DNA from: Labyrinthula sp. Ha
Lineage: Eukaryota; Sar; Bigyra; Labyrinthulida; Labyrinthulaceae
Reading direction: 5' to 3'
Length of the DNA: 64,000 bases
NCBI GenBank assembly: GCA_015227615.1
Contig: JAALGZ010000012.1
Location: 682,001 to 746,000 of the forward strand
Shown here: positions 1 to 10,815 of the stretch, in pieces
How the letters are laid out: each line of letters opens with the position of its first letter
How positions within the stretch are numbered: the first letter of the stretch is position 1
The notes under the pieces: model-generated
Told to the model about the DNA's origin: nothing
What the model saw: only the letters and a program-made list of their open reading frames with translations
Databases searched by the model: none
Position numbers and translations under genes: made by a program

Positions 1-733
1 GATATTCTCAAAGGATAGTTCTTTATCCTTTTCAATATTAACATAAAAGACTTAGGAAATAAGAGAATAATAAGAACACTAATGCTATTCATTTCATTTG
101 AACTTGTTTTCCATATTCTAGTTCACTGAATAGTTTTATCACATATCCGTGTGCTCACCCAAGAGTTCCAGAAAAGAAATTGTATTCATATCGAGCTCAT
201 GTTATAATACAAACAATTAAAGCATAAAATATTGACCTTTATATCGAACCTAACAGAGTTATAAGCACGATATTTTGAGATGTGTCTAATCGAATGTTTT
301 CTCTTGCACAAACAAAGTAATGAGCTTTCTAGTAACAGTCTCTATTTCTTATATTGGCCATTTATTTTAGTAGTATTCAATAATATAGGATTTTATTTAT
401 CTATGTTTCTAAAAATTGAAAGCTTATACCCCGTGCTCTCAGTCGACAATGATTAACATTACTAGGATGTTCAATGTGTGGGTTAAAAACAATGAGCACC
501 ATAGATAAAACAAAAGGATCAGGCAGAAAGAAAAGGGAGGTGCTTATGAAAACCCAGGTGTTCTTTCATTTTTTACGTCAGTCGCTTGCTGGATAATCAA
601 GCCCTTAATCTCACACTTGCCAGTTTCCAGGATACAACCTATACAACTGACAACAACCGGGTTTGGGATTATGCCCAAAATGAAATCAAATTGAGCAGTG
701 AGCACTGCCTGGTTTGGAAACGGTTAAAGTCAA
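1..733. other. Upstream region of SMC2, no gene seen
   Basis: AT-rich sequence without a convincing coding region or RNA gene. A short open frame at 586-798 overlaps the start of SMC2 in another frame and is most likely chance. The promoter and 5' leader of SMC2 must lie here, but I see no clear TATA or CCAAT element. The left edge of the window cuts the region. Confidence 0.6.
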
Positions 734-3700
734 ATGTATATAAAAGAAATTGTCTTAGATGGATTCAAATCTTATGCCAACAAAACAGTGGTGTCTAATC
801 TAGATAAGGAATTCAATGCTATTAGTGGCTGTAATGGATCTGGAAAATCCAATATCCTCGACTCAATATGCTTCGTCCTTGGAATCACTCAACTCAGCCA
901 GGTCCGTGTGGCAAATCTTCGAGGCCTAGTGTATAAAAATGGAGAAGCTGGTATAAGAAAAGCTTCTGTAACAATAAAATTTGATAATTCAGATAAAAAT
1001 CAGTCACCAACTGGACTTGAAGAGATGGATGAGTTTACAATCACAAGAACAGTAATCATTGATGGAAAGAACAGATATCTATTAAATGGACGGGTTGTTC
1101 AGGCAAATAAGATTCAGGACTTATTCCATTCTGTTCAGCTGAATGTAAACAATCCTCATTTTTTGATAATGCAAGGTAGAATAACAAAAGTAATGAATAT
1201 GAAACCTTTGGAAATCTTAGGTATGATAGAAGAAGCCGCAGGAACTCGTATGTATGAAATAAAGAAAGCTAATGCAGTTAAAAAAATTAAGAACAGAGAG
1301 GTTCAGATGCAGGAAATTGACCGGCTGATTGAAAAGGAGCTGAAACCAAAGCTTGAAAAACTGCGACAACAAAAGAAGGAATACTTGAAGTTTAGCAACA
1401 GTGAAGAGGACTTTCAAAAGTTTGACAGGTTTTGTATTGCATACCAGTTCTACAAAGATTTCGTTTTTGTAGAATCCAGTGGTGAACATGAAGAAAAACT
1501 GGCTAGCGATGTTGATGTAACAGAGAAAAATATTGAAGAGTTACAAGAAGATATTGATAAGAAAGAAGGCAGGCTGAATACTTGTGAAGAAATAAACGGA
1601 GAAACGCAACAGAAATATGAGAAATTACTTCATGACAAGAAGGCAGCAAGCCAAGAACAGAGTAAACTTGAACTTGAGGTGGACAATTTGCTGACCACTT
1701 GTGAAACGCTAAATCTCAAATTCAACGAGAAAACAGAACGAAAGAAAATACTTGAGCGCGAAGTTGTTTCTATCAAAGAAGAGATTTCCGCCTTAAATCT
1801 TGAAAAGGTGGAAGCCTCACTGGCAATGACTAAGGCAGAAAAGCAGCTGCAAATTTACAACGATAGTTTTCAGGCGGCTAAGAGTGGCTTACTTGTAACA
1901 AAGGATGGTGAACAAACCCACACTTTAGCTCAATCTCTAGCCGCAAAAGAATCTAAACTTCAAAGCTTGAAAACCATCATGAAAGAAGGCAAAAAGAGGA
2001 TTACTACTGCTGGAAAATCGTTAGAAGCAGCAGAGATAAAGATTGCTAAGAGTGGGGATAACACGCAGAGTCTAAGCGACAAAGTAAAATCTCTTACTGA
2101 CCAAAGGACTTTGATTCAGCAAAACATCTCAACGTTAGTTGCTTCTGCTCCTATCTCTGACGGCTTAAAGGGCCAATTCAAAGATGGTGAACTTTCTGCA
2201 ACTCTTGTTGTCAATAACCTAATGGCAACAAGCGCAGAAAAGTCGGACTCAATGACTAGATTAAAGAGAGAAGCTCAACCTATAGAAAAAGAAATTGATC
2301 ACATTGAAAGATTTTTGAGAAAGTTTGAGGTGAATTACGACCGAAAAAGGGTTAAAATTAACCCAAAGCATGTTTATGGGAGGTTAATGAACCTATTCAA
2401 GATAAAAACACCAGAAACGTTATTGGCATTAGAACTTATTTGTGGTGGAAAACTTGCGAATATTGTTGTAGAGAATAAAAATGTCGGTATTCAACTCCTT
2501 AAGAATGGTAATTTCCATAGACGGGAAACCATTTTACCTTTGAAAGAACTGCAAACAAAACAACTTGATGCCAAGATTCTAAGACAAATAGGTGAAATAA
2601 GAAAGAAACAGCTTCATGAAAAGAACCATAACTTGATCTTGGATACGGCAATTAATTTCATAGATTTTGATGAAAAGTTTTCTCCAGCTATGCAATTTGT
2701 TTTCGGCAACACAATTGTTTGCAATGACATGACAATTGCGAAACAAGTCTGTTTTTCCTTGAAGGTAAAAGTAATAACTTGTGATGGGAATGTCTTTCAG
2801 CACATTGGAACACTCACAGGTGGTTCCTCGGTAACATCAACCACCCCAATGAGAAAAGTTCAAAAAAAATGTGACCTGAGAAAAAAGTTGAATGTGATTT
2901 ATGATGAGCTCGACACGCTAAAGAAAGGCTCCAAAAAAATTCAGTGCTTACTGAGCAATTTAAAGTCATTGGTTGAAAAGTTTGAACAAATAGAAAAGGA
3001 TCTAGAGTGTGCCACACGTGACTTAAATGATTCTGACCTTGGACCAGTTTTTCAGCAGAAATTTGAACTTGAAGCAGAGCTCAAGGTTCTCACTGCAGAA
3101 TTAGAAAGCCACAAGAAAGAAAGCATTGAGCTGACCAAAGACATAAACTCACTCAAGGATGATGTTAAGAATGAAGAAGAAGCTAAAAAGAAAAGAATTA
3201 AGGAAGCTGAGAAACTTTTCAAAGGGCACAAAAAAGTTGTAACGAAGGTTCAAAAAGAGTTGGGAATAATTGAGAAAAAAATAATTGCTCTTAACCTGAA
3301 AACAGAGAAAAACGCAACCGAGGTAGGAGATATTGACTTAATATTGAAAAAAGTATCTTCAGAAAGAGATTCAAAAGTAAGAGACCTTGAAAGTGCTCAA
3401 AAATCGTTTGAGTCTTTTAAGGGAACCACCATAGAACTCGAGCAACAGCTTAGTGGCGCAAAAAAGGTCTTAGCCGAGGAAACTGGAGTTCTCAACCAAC
3501 TTAAGAAAAAGCTCAGACAACAGAAAGAAACAAGGACAACGACTGAAATACTGCTACAGAAACAAAAGACTCAGCTAGTAGATCATCAAAAGTTCACTGA
3601 GTCTAAGCGAAAGGTTCTAAAGAAGCTTAGACGTAGCTATCCATGGATCGACGAAGAAAAGGATGAATTCAATGCACCTGGTTCAGAATTTTACTTTGGG

Positions 3701-4594
3701 GAAAACAAACAAGAACAAGAAAAAAGGTATAAGTCAATAGAGATAAAACGAAACCAGATGAAGAATATAAAGCAAAGTCTCTCAGCTAAGGTTAACAAGG
3801 GATCAGTCTCTGCGCTTTCCAAATTAGAAGGAAAAGTACACGAAGTATATGCTCAAAGAGAGAAAGTTCAGCAGGAGAGGAAAATGCTTGATGAAGCTTA
3901 TGAAACTCTAGATGAAAGGAAGAGAGCAACTCTGGTTAATACCTTCCACAAGGTTAACGAAGACTTTGGGTCTATATTTTCCACACTGCTGCGTGGTGCA
4001 ACTGCTAAGCTTGTTCCCTTTACAGAGAGTAAGAAATCAAAGCAGAGAAAAGGGGCTGCGAAAAAAAAGAAGCGAAAAGACTCGATAAGTAGCGAAGAAG
4101 AATCTGAAGACGATGTAGTAGAAAGGACTGAGCAAAGTGACGCTGTTGACCTCTCTCTCGGAGTTGAAGTGAAAGTAGGTTTTAGCAAGGATGATAGAGG
4201 TAACTGGCTGTACAAGGAGACGTTGCTTGAGTTGAGTGGTGGACAGCGTAGCCTTCTTGCTCTTAGCCTCATCCTAAGTTTTCTTCTATATAAACCTGCG
4301 CCTATGTATATTTTAGACGAGGTTGATAGTGCTCTTGATCTCAGCCATACTCAAAACATTGGACTGATGCTGAAGAAGCACTTTAGGCAAAGTCAGTTCA
4401 TAGTGGTGAGCTTGAAGGAAGGGATGTTCAACAACGCAAACGTCTTGTTCAGGACAAAGTTCGTTGATGGATTTAGTACGGTGAGGCGAACAATTGGAAA
4501 CGGCAAGACTTCTAAGGTTTTTACTGAAGAAGAAGAGTCAGATAAGGAGAATACGCTGAATAAGACCAACAAGAAAGTAAAAACTAGTGTTTAG
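734..4594 (+). CDS. SMC2: SMC2, condensin ATPase subunit
   Basis: A 1286-residue SMC protein that pairs with SMC4 in condensin and compacts mitotic chromosomes in the nucleus. The N-terminal head has a Walker A (GCNGSGKSN, residues 32-40) and the SMC2-typical stretch NVNNPHFLIMQGRITKV. Coiled coils flank a hinge at about residues 545-700 ending GTLTGGSS. The C-terminal head has the ABC signature LSGGQ (1167-1171), Walker B ILDE (1193-1196) and the D-loop region ALDLSHTQNIG. These blocks follow animal and fungal SMC2, not SMC1, 3 or 4. Odd: a lysine-rich then acidic insert at about 1097-1140 sits inside the C-terminal head, where the family normally has a short loop. The frame has no intron. 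The start at 734 matches the family N-terminus (MYIKEIVLDGFKSY). Its TAG stop overlaps the stop of the convergent carrier gene. Confidence 0.96.
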   Translation: MYIKEIVLDGFKSYANKTVVSNLDKEFNAISGCNGSGKSNILDSICFVLGITQLSQVRVANLRGLVYKNGEAGIRKASVTIKFDNSDKNQSPTGLEEMDEFTITRTVIIDGKNRYLLNGRVVQANKIQDLFHSVQLNVNNPHFLIMQGRITKVMNMKPLEILGMIEEAAGTRMYEIKKANAVKKIKNREVQMQEIDRLIEKELKPKLEKLRQQKKEYLKFSNSEEDFQKFDRFCIAYQFYKDFVFVESSGEHEEKLASDVDVTEKNIEELQEDIDKKEGRLNTCEEINGETQQKYEKLLHDKKAASQEQSKLELEVDNLLTTCETLNLKFNEKTERKKILEREVVSIKEEISALNLEKVEASLAMTKAEKQLQIYNDSFQAAKSGLLVTKDGEQTHTLAQSLAAKESKLQSLKTIMKEGKKRITTAGKSLEAAEIKIAKSGDNTQSLSDKVKSLTDQRTLIQQNISTLVASAPISDGLKGQFKDGELSATLVVNNLMATSAEKSDSMTRLKREAQPIEKEIDHIERFLRKFEVNYDRKRVKINPKHVYGRLMNLFKIKTPETLLALELICGGKLANIVVENKNVGIQLLKNGNFHRRETILPLKELQTKQLDAKILRQIGEIRKKQLHEKNHNLILDTAINFIDFDEKFSPAMQFVFGNTIVCNDMTIAKQVCFSLKVKVITCDGNVFQHIGTLTGGSSVTSTTPMRKVQKKCDLRKKLNVIYDELDTLKKGSKKIQCLLSNLKSLVEKFEQIEKDLECATRDLNDSDLGPVFQQKFELEAELKVLTAELESHKKESIELTKDINSLKDDVKNEEEAKKKRIKEAEKLFKGHKKVVTKVQKELGIIEKKIIALNLKTEKNATEVGDIDLILKKVSSERDSKVRDLESAQKSFESFKGTTIELEQQLSGAKKVLAEETGVLNQLKKKLRQQKETRTTTEILLQKQKTQLVDHQKFTESKRKVLKKLRRSYPWIDEEKDEFNAPGSEFYFGENKQEQEKRYKSIEIKRNQMKNIKQSLSAKVNKGSVSALSKLEGKVHEVYAQREKVQQERKMLDEAYETLDERKRATLVNTFHKVNEDFGSIFSTLLRGATAKLVPFTESKKSKQRKGAAKKKKRKDSISSEEESEDDVVERTEQSDAVDLSLGVEVKVGFSKDDRGNWLYKETLLELSGGQRSLLALSLILSFLLYKPAPMYILDEVDSALDLSHTQNIGLMLKKHFRQSQFIVVSLKEGMFNNANVLFRTKFVDGFSTVRRTIGNGKTSKVFTEEEESDKENTLNKTNKKVKTSV

Positions 4595-5586
4595 ACTGAC
4601 TTGCTCAAAAATCTGTAGCTAACTTCATAAGTGTAAAATAGTAGCGCGTGAGAAAACGCAGCCCTTGCGCACGTGACTCCGCACCCGTGGTAAAACCCTC
4701 TTATCCCCTCTTTGGCATAAATTTCTCTTGCAATGGAACCGAAAGTGACATCTGCCTGAGTAGCAGTTTGAATTCTAGATTTAATGGTGTCAACAGGGTA
4801 TGGTAGGGCCCAATAGCTCATTCCAGCGAAGGATCCACATATCATAGTATATCTAAGAGGAACATCGTCCAACTGCTCATATTTTCCATATTTTTGAACC
4901 ACTCTTGTTTTCAACAATTCATAGACCCCGTACCAGGCAACATTCCCAGGAACCTCCCTCATAATACAGCTCACGTTTCCTTTCCAAAAACTTAATATCC
5001 CGTTTGCTTTTGTATTTTCTACAATGTAGTGGATCGGTCCTTTAAATTTGACTGCAGCTCCTGAGGTTGTATTTTGCAAATTGCATTTAATCAACTCAAC
5101 AGGAGTTAAAACAAAAGCAACGCAGAAACCACCAAAACCTCCGGACACAAGATACTTCCAAGCTGGATTGGGATTAGATAGTGTCGGATTTTGTTCCACG
5201 TTCAGGACGCTTTTGCTGATGCCGTATGTTACAAAAAGAGTTGAAAGCTCAAGAGCCGCGCCAAATACTGGGCTTGTTAATCCTTTGTACAAGCTTGAAA
5301 CACCGCCGCTAAAAAAGTGTTCACTAAGAAAAAGTGTACATAGAGATAGTTTGCTTCAAACAGTCTACTGGGCCATTGTATTTACCAGGATTAGCTTGCA
5401 TAAGCACTTTAACAGTATCTAAAGGATATTCAGCCACCTAAATTTAATTTTATCAATGGGTTTTACCTTTGAAACAGCCCCTGAAAGGAACCCTGCCAAC
5501 AGGTCTTTTTGAACTTCAGAAAGCGGCATTGCATCTGTGGTAATGCGGTTTTGTTTTGTGTACACATAGGTCGTAATTAGGGCCAT
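4591..5586 (-). CDS. Mitochondrial carrier (SLC25 family), spliced
   Basis: Inner-membrane solute carrier of 311 residues from three exons: 5586-5467, 5437-5340 and 5308-4591. The three family repeats each carry a P-x-[DE]-x-x-K signature: YPLDTVKVLMQ, TPVELIKCNLQ and YPVDTIKSRIQ. Six transmembrane helices are expected. The pattern GNVAWYGVYE and GMSYWALPYPVDTIKS is closest in my reading to the ornithine/basic amino acid and carnitine carrier branch, but substrate cannot be fixed. The exon model restores the whole first repeat (MALITTYVYT start, then SGAVSK joined to VAEYPLDTVK), which the long exon alone lacks. The introns are 29 and 31 nt, GT-AG. The gene ends in TAA at 4593-4591, within the stop of SMC2 on the other strand, so its 3' UTR must run antisense to SMC2. 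Confidence 0.92.
5309..5339 (-). other. Mini-intron 2 of the carrier gene, 31 nt
   Basis: Begins GTACAC and ends TTTTTTAG on the minus strand, phase 2. Removal joins LKQTIS to IGGVSSLYKG with the spacing usual for the family. A nested acceptor TTAG at 5324 would give a 16-nt intron and add five residues in frame (EHFFS-type insertion), which makes the loop longer than usual. Confidence 0.75.
5438..5466 (-). other. Mini-intron 1 of the carrier gene, 29 nt
   Basis: Begins GTAAAACC and ends AAATTTAG on the minus strand, phase 0. Removing it joins SGAVSK to VAEYPLDTVKV, giving the continuous first carrier signature. It contains in-frame stops if retained. Confidence 0.85.
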
Positions 5587-8500
5587 GATGCACCTTGCAC
5601 AGAATTAGATTATATTACTTCAGAGTCAAACAGTTCTCGTGATCTGATAGGTCAAATTAAAGTTAGATATATTACCCAAACAAACTAAATTCATAACTAA
5701 AGAAAGTAGGTAAACAGCAGAGAACAAACTGAAATTGTTTACAAAGTAAACAGTAAGAAGCTTAATAAGATAAGGTTACTTTGCATTGTTCCGTGTAGTC
5801 TGCTCAACTTACACCTGGTTCACAATTTTGTTCCCACATAGGTTTAATCCTTGAGCTATGGATTAGTGTAAGTCTTTGCATACACCGTTACCGACCCGAC
5901 TTCCCGTTCGACCTCGAAGAACGTGAAACACACATCCATTTCCATGTATTGAACGTAGATAATTTGAAGTGGGCGCAAAAGCTATAAAAACTTTAATATT
6001 ACAAGAATGATGGTTTCAAAAACATGAAAATATATAGGTGAATTTATAAACAAATTTTCATTCGAGCAAAATAATGCTCTTAAACAAAAATCTTTTCTAA
6101 ATAAGAGAGAACGCTTTGAAGATCTTTCGAGAGAACCTGTACCCACAGATGCTTTAACAAAAACATCTTTGTGTTCCACTTCCTATCATGCAATTAACGT
6201 AATCAGCTGCTTTCAACCATTGTTTATGGATCTGAGAACGTTTGACTATTCAAAACAGGAGAACCCATTCATCTTCGTATCGGTTGACGCGTTGTCAACA
6301 AGTTCAAGTGCTTCAACGACGTTAAAACCTTCAAAAATATCCTAGGTAAACCCGGGAAATTCTTTCTATATTGGAAAAGTTTAATTATTATAGGATCAAA
6401 TTCAGAATGTTTTAAATCTGAAAAAAATGTTAATAAACTTCATTTGTATCTTTTAAAGTACTGTGGTGATTTCGTTGTAAGTATTTTGGCATGTAGGAAA
6501 GTTTATTTTGTATTCGCTTTATGTTTTGTGCATTTAAAATGTATATTCCTAGTGATTTGAAAATACAAAATGAAATCATAGAAGTAATTGACTCCAAGAA
6601 AAGGTGAACTGCTGTACAGAATCATTGACGCCCGATATATATGCCTAATTCAAGGAACACAAATGCTCCAAAATATAATTATTACATGGACTGTGATCAA
6701 TTAACCAAACAATGTATTACCTAGTTTGCTTATTTTCCACAAATTTTTAAAATTTAGGGCTTTCAGTTTTTAGTTGAGCATGGCAAAAATGCCCTGTTCT
6801 CCTCACAAAGTGCTCGCAACTGTCACTCTTGACAACACATGAAAGGGTAAAAACCAAGGATCATAACTAGGATATAAGCTCTGCAGCTGATAACATTAGG
6901 AAAACTAAGAAAAATCTTTAACGTTTGCCAGTAGATTCATACATGTTGCAAGCAGTGAGCACTTTCTTAGGGCTAAAAACCACATCCTTATGACTTACCA
7001 TCATATTAATTGAAGTAAAGAAAGTTAAGTTCATAGTCTTCGTTCATATCATTTTCAAGATTAATTGCAACTACCGTATCTATTTTACTTACTTTTAGGT
7101 TAATTATGATAATACTTATGACATATGGTTTGCAAGTCTGGATATAAGCAAGATTCTTTGGAGAAATAATTTTCACGTAACGTGTTAAAGGATCCATTGC
7201 TTTATTACAACCTCTTGTTTCTAACTTGTATAGGCAAGGTTTTAAGGTATGACAGTTATCATTTTATCATACTTAAGTTACCTTTTTGCTATATGCTGAT
7301 AGTCTTTAGTTTTGAATTTGGTAAGAAAATACAGTCTAATTTCAAAAAAAGTATCAATAAGTTCGGAATCTTTAATAAATTGTTTATTTGACATAGCTCA
7401 GAATTGTTCCAATGTTTAAGTGAACAAAAAAATAATGTGAAGCAACAGCTTTGCAAAACATATATGGGTGTTTTTATGTAATTTAGACCGATATGCCAAC
7501 TCGAAATTTTTATTGAGAGCAGCAAACATATGTCAAACAAGACTCAATATATGATTCAACAAGGGCACAATATCCTAATAAAGAAGTTCATGATAATTCG
7601 AACCATGAAAAGACATACATAAAACTGTCCTAAAATAATTCTAAAATTAACTAGTGATCACAATATCTTGTTTGAATTACAGGAACGTACTATACATAAT
7701 AAGGAACACATATACACATTAACTTGACCTTATAAAAGATTCCACTCAGAAATAAACTATAAGAACCTAAGATCTGTAAACTATTTTACAATATCTGAAC
7801 AAAAAAATGAATGTTAAAATATAAGAGAAATTGGATTGCTTTCTTGATATGTAATATTTATAAGAGTAATTTTCTTATTGCATCCCATGCTATGAAAGTA
7901 TTCCAGATTGTTAAATACCCAATGATGCAACTTAATGCGTACATATCTACCTTTATCTCAACATTTTCTTTGTTTCTTTTCAATTTACAGCTCATACGTT
8001 TTAGATTGCTACTACTGGGGCTTAATGAACATCACAGTTTTTGAAATTCAGTCTTTTAAGACAAAAAATGTAATTGTATCAAAAATAGAAAGTGATTTCT
8101 AACAATGCTCCCTGGCACATCTATCCACCGATCAGGGAAAATGTGAATTATTCAATGCTTTTTCCAACAGTGTTGAATGAACTCTAGAAGCATCTATAAA
8201 TTTTCCACAGGATATAGTTCATTTTGATAAGGAATCTCAACATGGGTCAAAAATTCTAGCTGGAGTGAGAAAAGTTTTACAAGAAATTTATCGTGGCTTT
8301 GTTAGTCCTACTTTAAAAAATAACATTCTTGAAATGATAGAGTTAAGCGCTGACTTTTCTAGTATTCTTTTCTCATTGCGATAGGTCTTAGTATTCACAT
8401 TCGTCTTTTCATTAACAGTTTAATAGGCAATGCTTCAGTTGCCTGAGTTTTCCCTGAGATTGAGAAAATATTTACATTTTCTTTTAACTAGGTATTTAAC

Positions 8501-10754
8501 TGCTTCCTCATCACATCTGTTTTCAGGAAATAAGAAAAATTTACTGCCTTGTTCTTACCTTTACCTCTATGTGACTTATATCGAATACTTTCGGGCTTTT
8601 CTAAAACTAGGCTATGAGGAACGTCAAATGGTACGCTGGAAGAGAAAGTTAGTTATTCCTTACGAAAAGACGGATTTTTTCTATGGCTAGGTTCGGTTTG
8701 ATTTGCAGCCAAGAGTGAGTTTTCTTTTGCTTAAGAAGAGTGCTTGGGTCAAGCAATTGACCCATTTAAAATTTAATAATCAGGCTAGAATATTGTTTTT
8801 ATAGATGAGGAACAAGGAAGATTGGTGATTAACCAACTAAAATTCAAATCTACACTAGGAATTTGTCTCTACCTGGGTGGTTGACACCTTTTCAATATCA
8901 CCCGAACTGAACCGGTTTCGTCATAGCTGGGCACATTCTCAGCCTGGCTCCAAACACTAAAAACTTAAGTTGCCTCGAGGACCAACATCTATTGTAATTC
9001 CACGCCTTCTACAAGGATAATTTTGGCTATTTGAGTCGCTTAAGGGTCTCGTAAGAGGACATGTTAACATATTTAATCCCAACACATTAAGCCTAACTAC
9101 ACCTCAACTCCCTTAGCAGTCCAAACAAAAAGCTTTAGAGGGATTAGATTGAAGGAATCACAGAAAAACTCGATTAACTACGCAAATAGCGCATTAAATC
9201 CCTAAGCAAGTGGTAGGAGGACGCCTGAAAGACCTGGAAATTGTTATCATTTTCTATATTTTCGATGTTCTTACTACAAGAATGCTCATAATAACCCTGC
9301 CAGGACCATTCCCATAATACTATTACAAGTTTACTGCAGGCTTGTTGGTAATTGAAGGGAATTAATGTAATTCACTTGATTTCAGTAGACTAGGTCTGAA
9401 ATTGAATAAAGACGTTAAGTTTCGAAAAATTGTTGATTTACAGGGACGGAAGTATACTGGCTTCTTCTCTCTTTGCACTTTGTATGATATCGTATGGTAT
9501 CTAGGTAACTCTTCTAGACATTTTTTCCCCAAATGTTTTTGCACTCGCTTTTGTTGTTTAAAGAAAGAACAAGCAATGGCATAGCTTGAATCCAGCATTT
9601 GACCTTGAGTCTGGATGGCTGTGTACTAAATGAGCTGTAAGCCCTGATGCCTATCTTGTTATTTATAGTTGTTCCAGGCATTTTACGTTCTATGCTACTT
9701 TGGATTAAAAGGACATACTGAATCTGAGCTCAAGGAGTGAAGCTTTAACCCAACAACAAAATATCAAAAAAGGTAAGTGTAACACTGGTTCCTCAAAGCA
9801 TTCATCTATCGTTAAGGCTCCAAGCAGGCTTATTATATTTTCTTGCACCATTAGAACGATGTTAATTTGGTCTCTTAGCAAAGAATGTCAGGAACTCTAT
9901 CTCAATAAAATTTCATTTTTGTGTCAGTAGAGGTGGATTTTGATAATAATTATGAATAATTATTTGAAAATCATTTTGGTTCTGATTATGAATAAAAAAA
10001 ATTGTATTTTGATTCTTATCAAATGATTCTGATTAGATTTTGATTATCAATAGTCATTCAAAATGGTTTGGGGATTAGTGAAATCAATCAATAAGAGAAA
10101 TTTGGGGAAATTTCTTTTTGATTAATTATCATTAAATCAAATCCGAGGCCTATGTGTGAGGGTATATACAAGTACCATATCAATAAAGAATATTAGAAAT
10201 GTGTTCATGCTACTTATATCTAGACTTTAGAAGTATAGCCAAGAAAACTCAGAGATTACTCAAGATCATCTATATAAATTGCATTGCTTATAAACTATGT
10301 TATATCTTTCGTAAGAATACACAAATAGTTTTCTCCTGTTGTACGTTCTATGTTTCTTTTTGTGTATGCTTCATCGTATCACTATTGTACAGACATATCT
10401 GTGTTTTAAAGTGGAGAAGCCTATTTCTTAATATTCATTAGTTTCTCTTAGTGACTTCTCCCTCTTTGCGTCTCTGCTTATCTGTCTAACGATTAACAAC
10501 ACAAAGATTTGTGTATAGATTCTCCGTAGAAGATTGCTCTGGTTTCATTATTATCTCCTGATTAACAGTGTAACATTACTATAGATATTTGAATATAGCG
10601 AAACTATAGTCAAATGAAGCTATGTATTGAATACTATCTCCTAATCAACAGAAGAAGTGCTGGGAAGTATTAGCAATTAATGTTTCCGTATATAGCTAGA
10701 CCAGGCTGATTCTGAAAAGGGCATGGATTATAAGGAGATGTTGGGTTTCCACCT
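5587..10754. other. Intergenic desert between carrier and actin
   Basis: About 5.2 kb of AT-rich sequence between two divergently placed genes. All open frames are short, with AT-driven composition (K, N, I, F, L, Y), and none looks like a conserved protein. A locally less AT-rich patch at about 8870-9250 has broken open stretches on the plus strand and may be a decayed element that I cannot identify. A copy of a dispersed AT-rich repeat lies at about 9940-10140. No tRNA or rRNA seen. Confidence 0.6.
9940..10140 (+). repeat. Dispersed AT-rich repeat, copy 1
   Basis: Built of degenerate TGATT/TTCTGATT units. Its core at 10017-10034 (TATCAAATGATTCTGATT) recurs exactly, reverse-complemented, at 33963-33980, and similarity extends on both sides for about 100 bp. 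Probably a small non-autonomous element or low-complexity repeat family. Confidence 0.6.
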
Positions 10755-10815
10755 CAGGGCAAACCAAAACCAAACAGAAACAAAAACAGAAACAAAGTAA
10801 CAAGAAAAATACAAA
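10755..10815 (+). promoter_or_regulatory. A/C-rich 5' leader of actin
   Basis: The roughly 50 bases before the actin ATG consist almost only of A and C with a few G (units such as AACCAAACAGAAACAAAAAC). This is an unstructured leader of the kind seen on highly expressed genes. Transcription start is not determined; a TATAAGGAG string at about 10730 could be a core element but is unproven. Confidence 0.4.

Noticed and set aside
586-798. Open frame of 70 codons before SMC2
   Set aside because: It overlaps the SMC2 start in another frame and has no coding-like features; best read as chance.
3898-4272. 124-codon minus-strand frame in SMC2
   Set aside because: Antisense shadow of the SMC2 C-terminal head; no own support.
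7811-8690. Two short plus-strand frames in the first desert
   Set aside because: Compositions rich in K, N, L, F, I and Y are what AT-rich noise produces.
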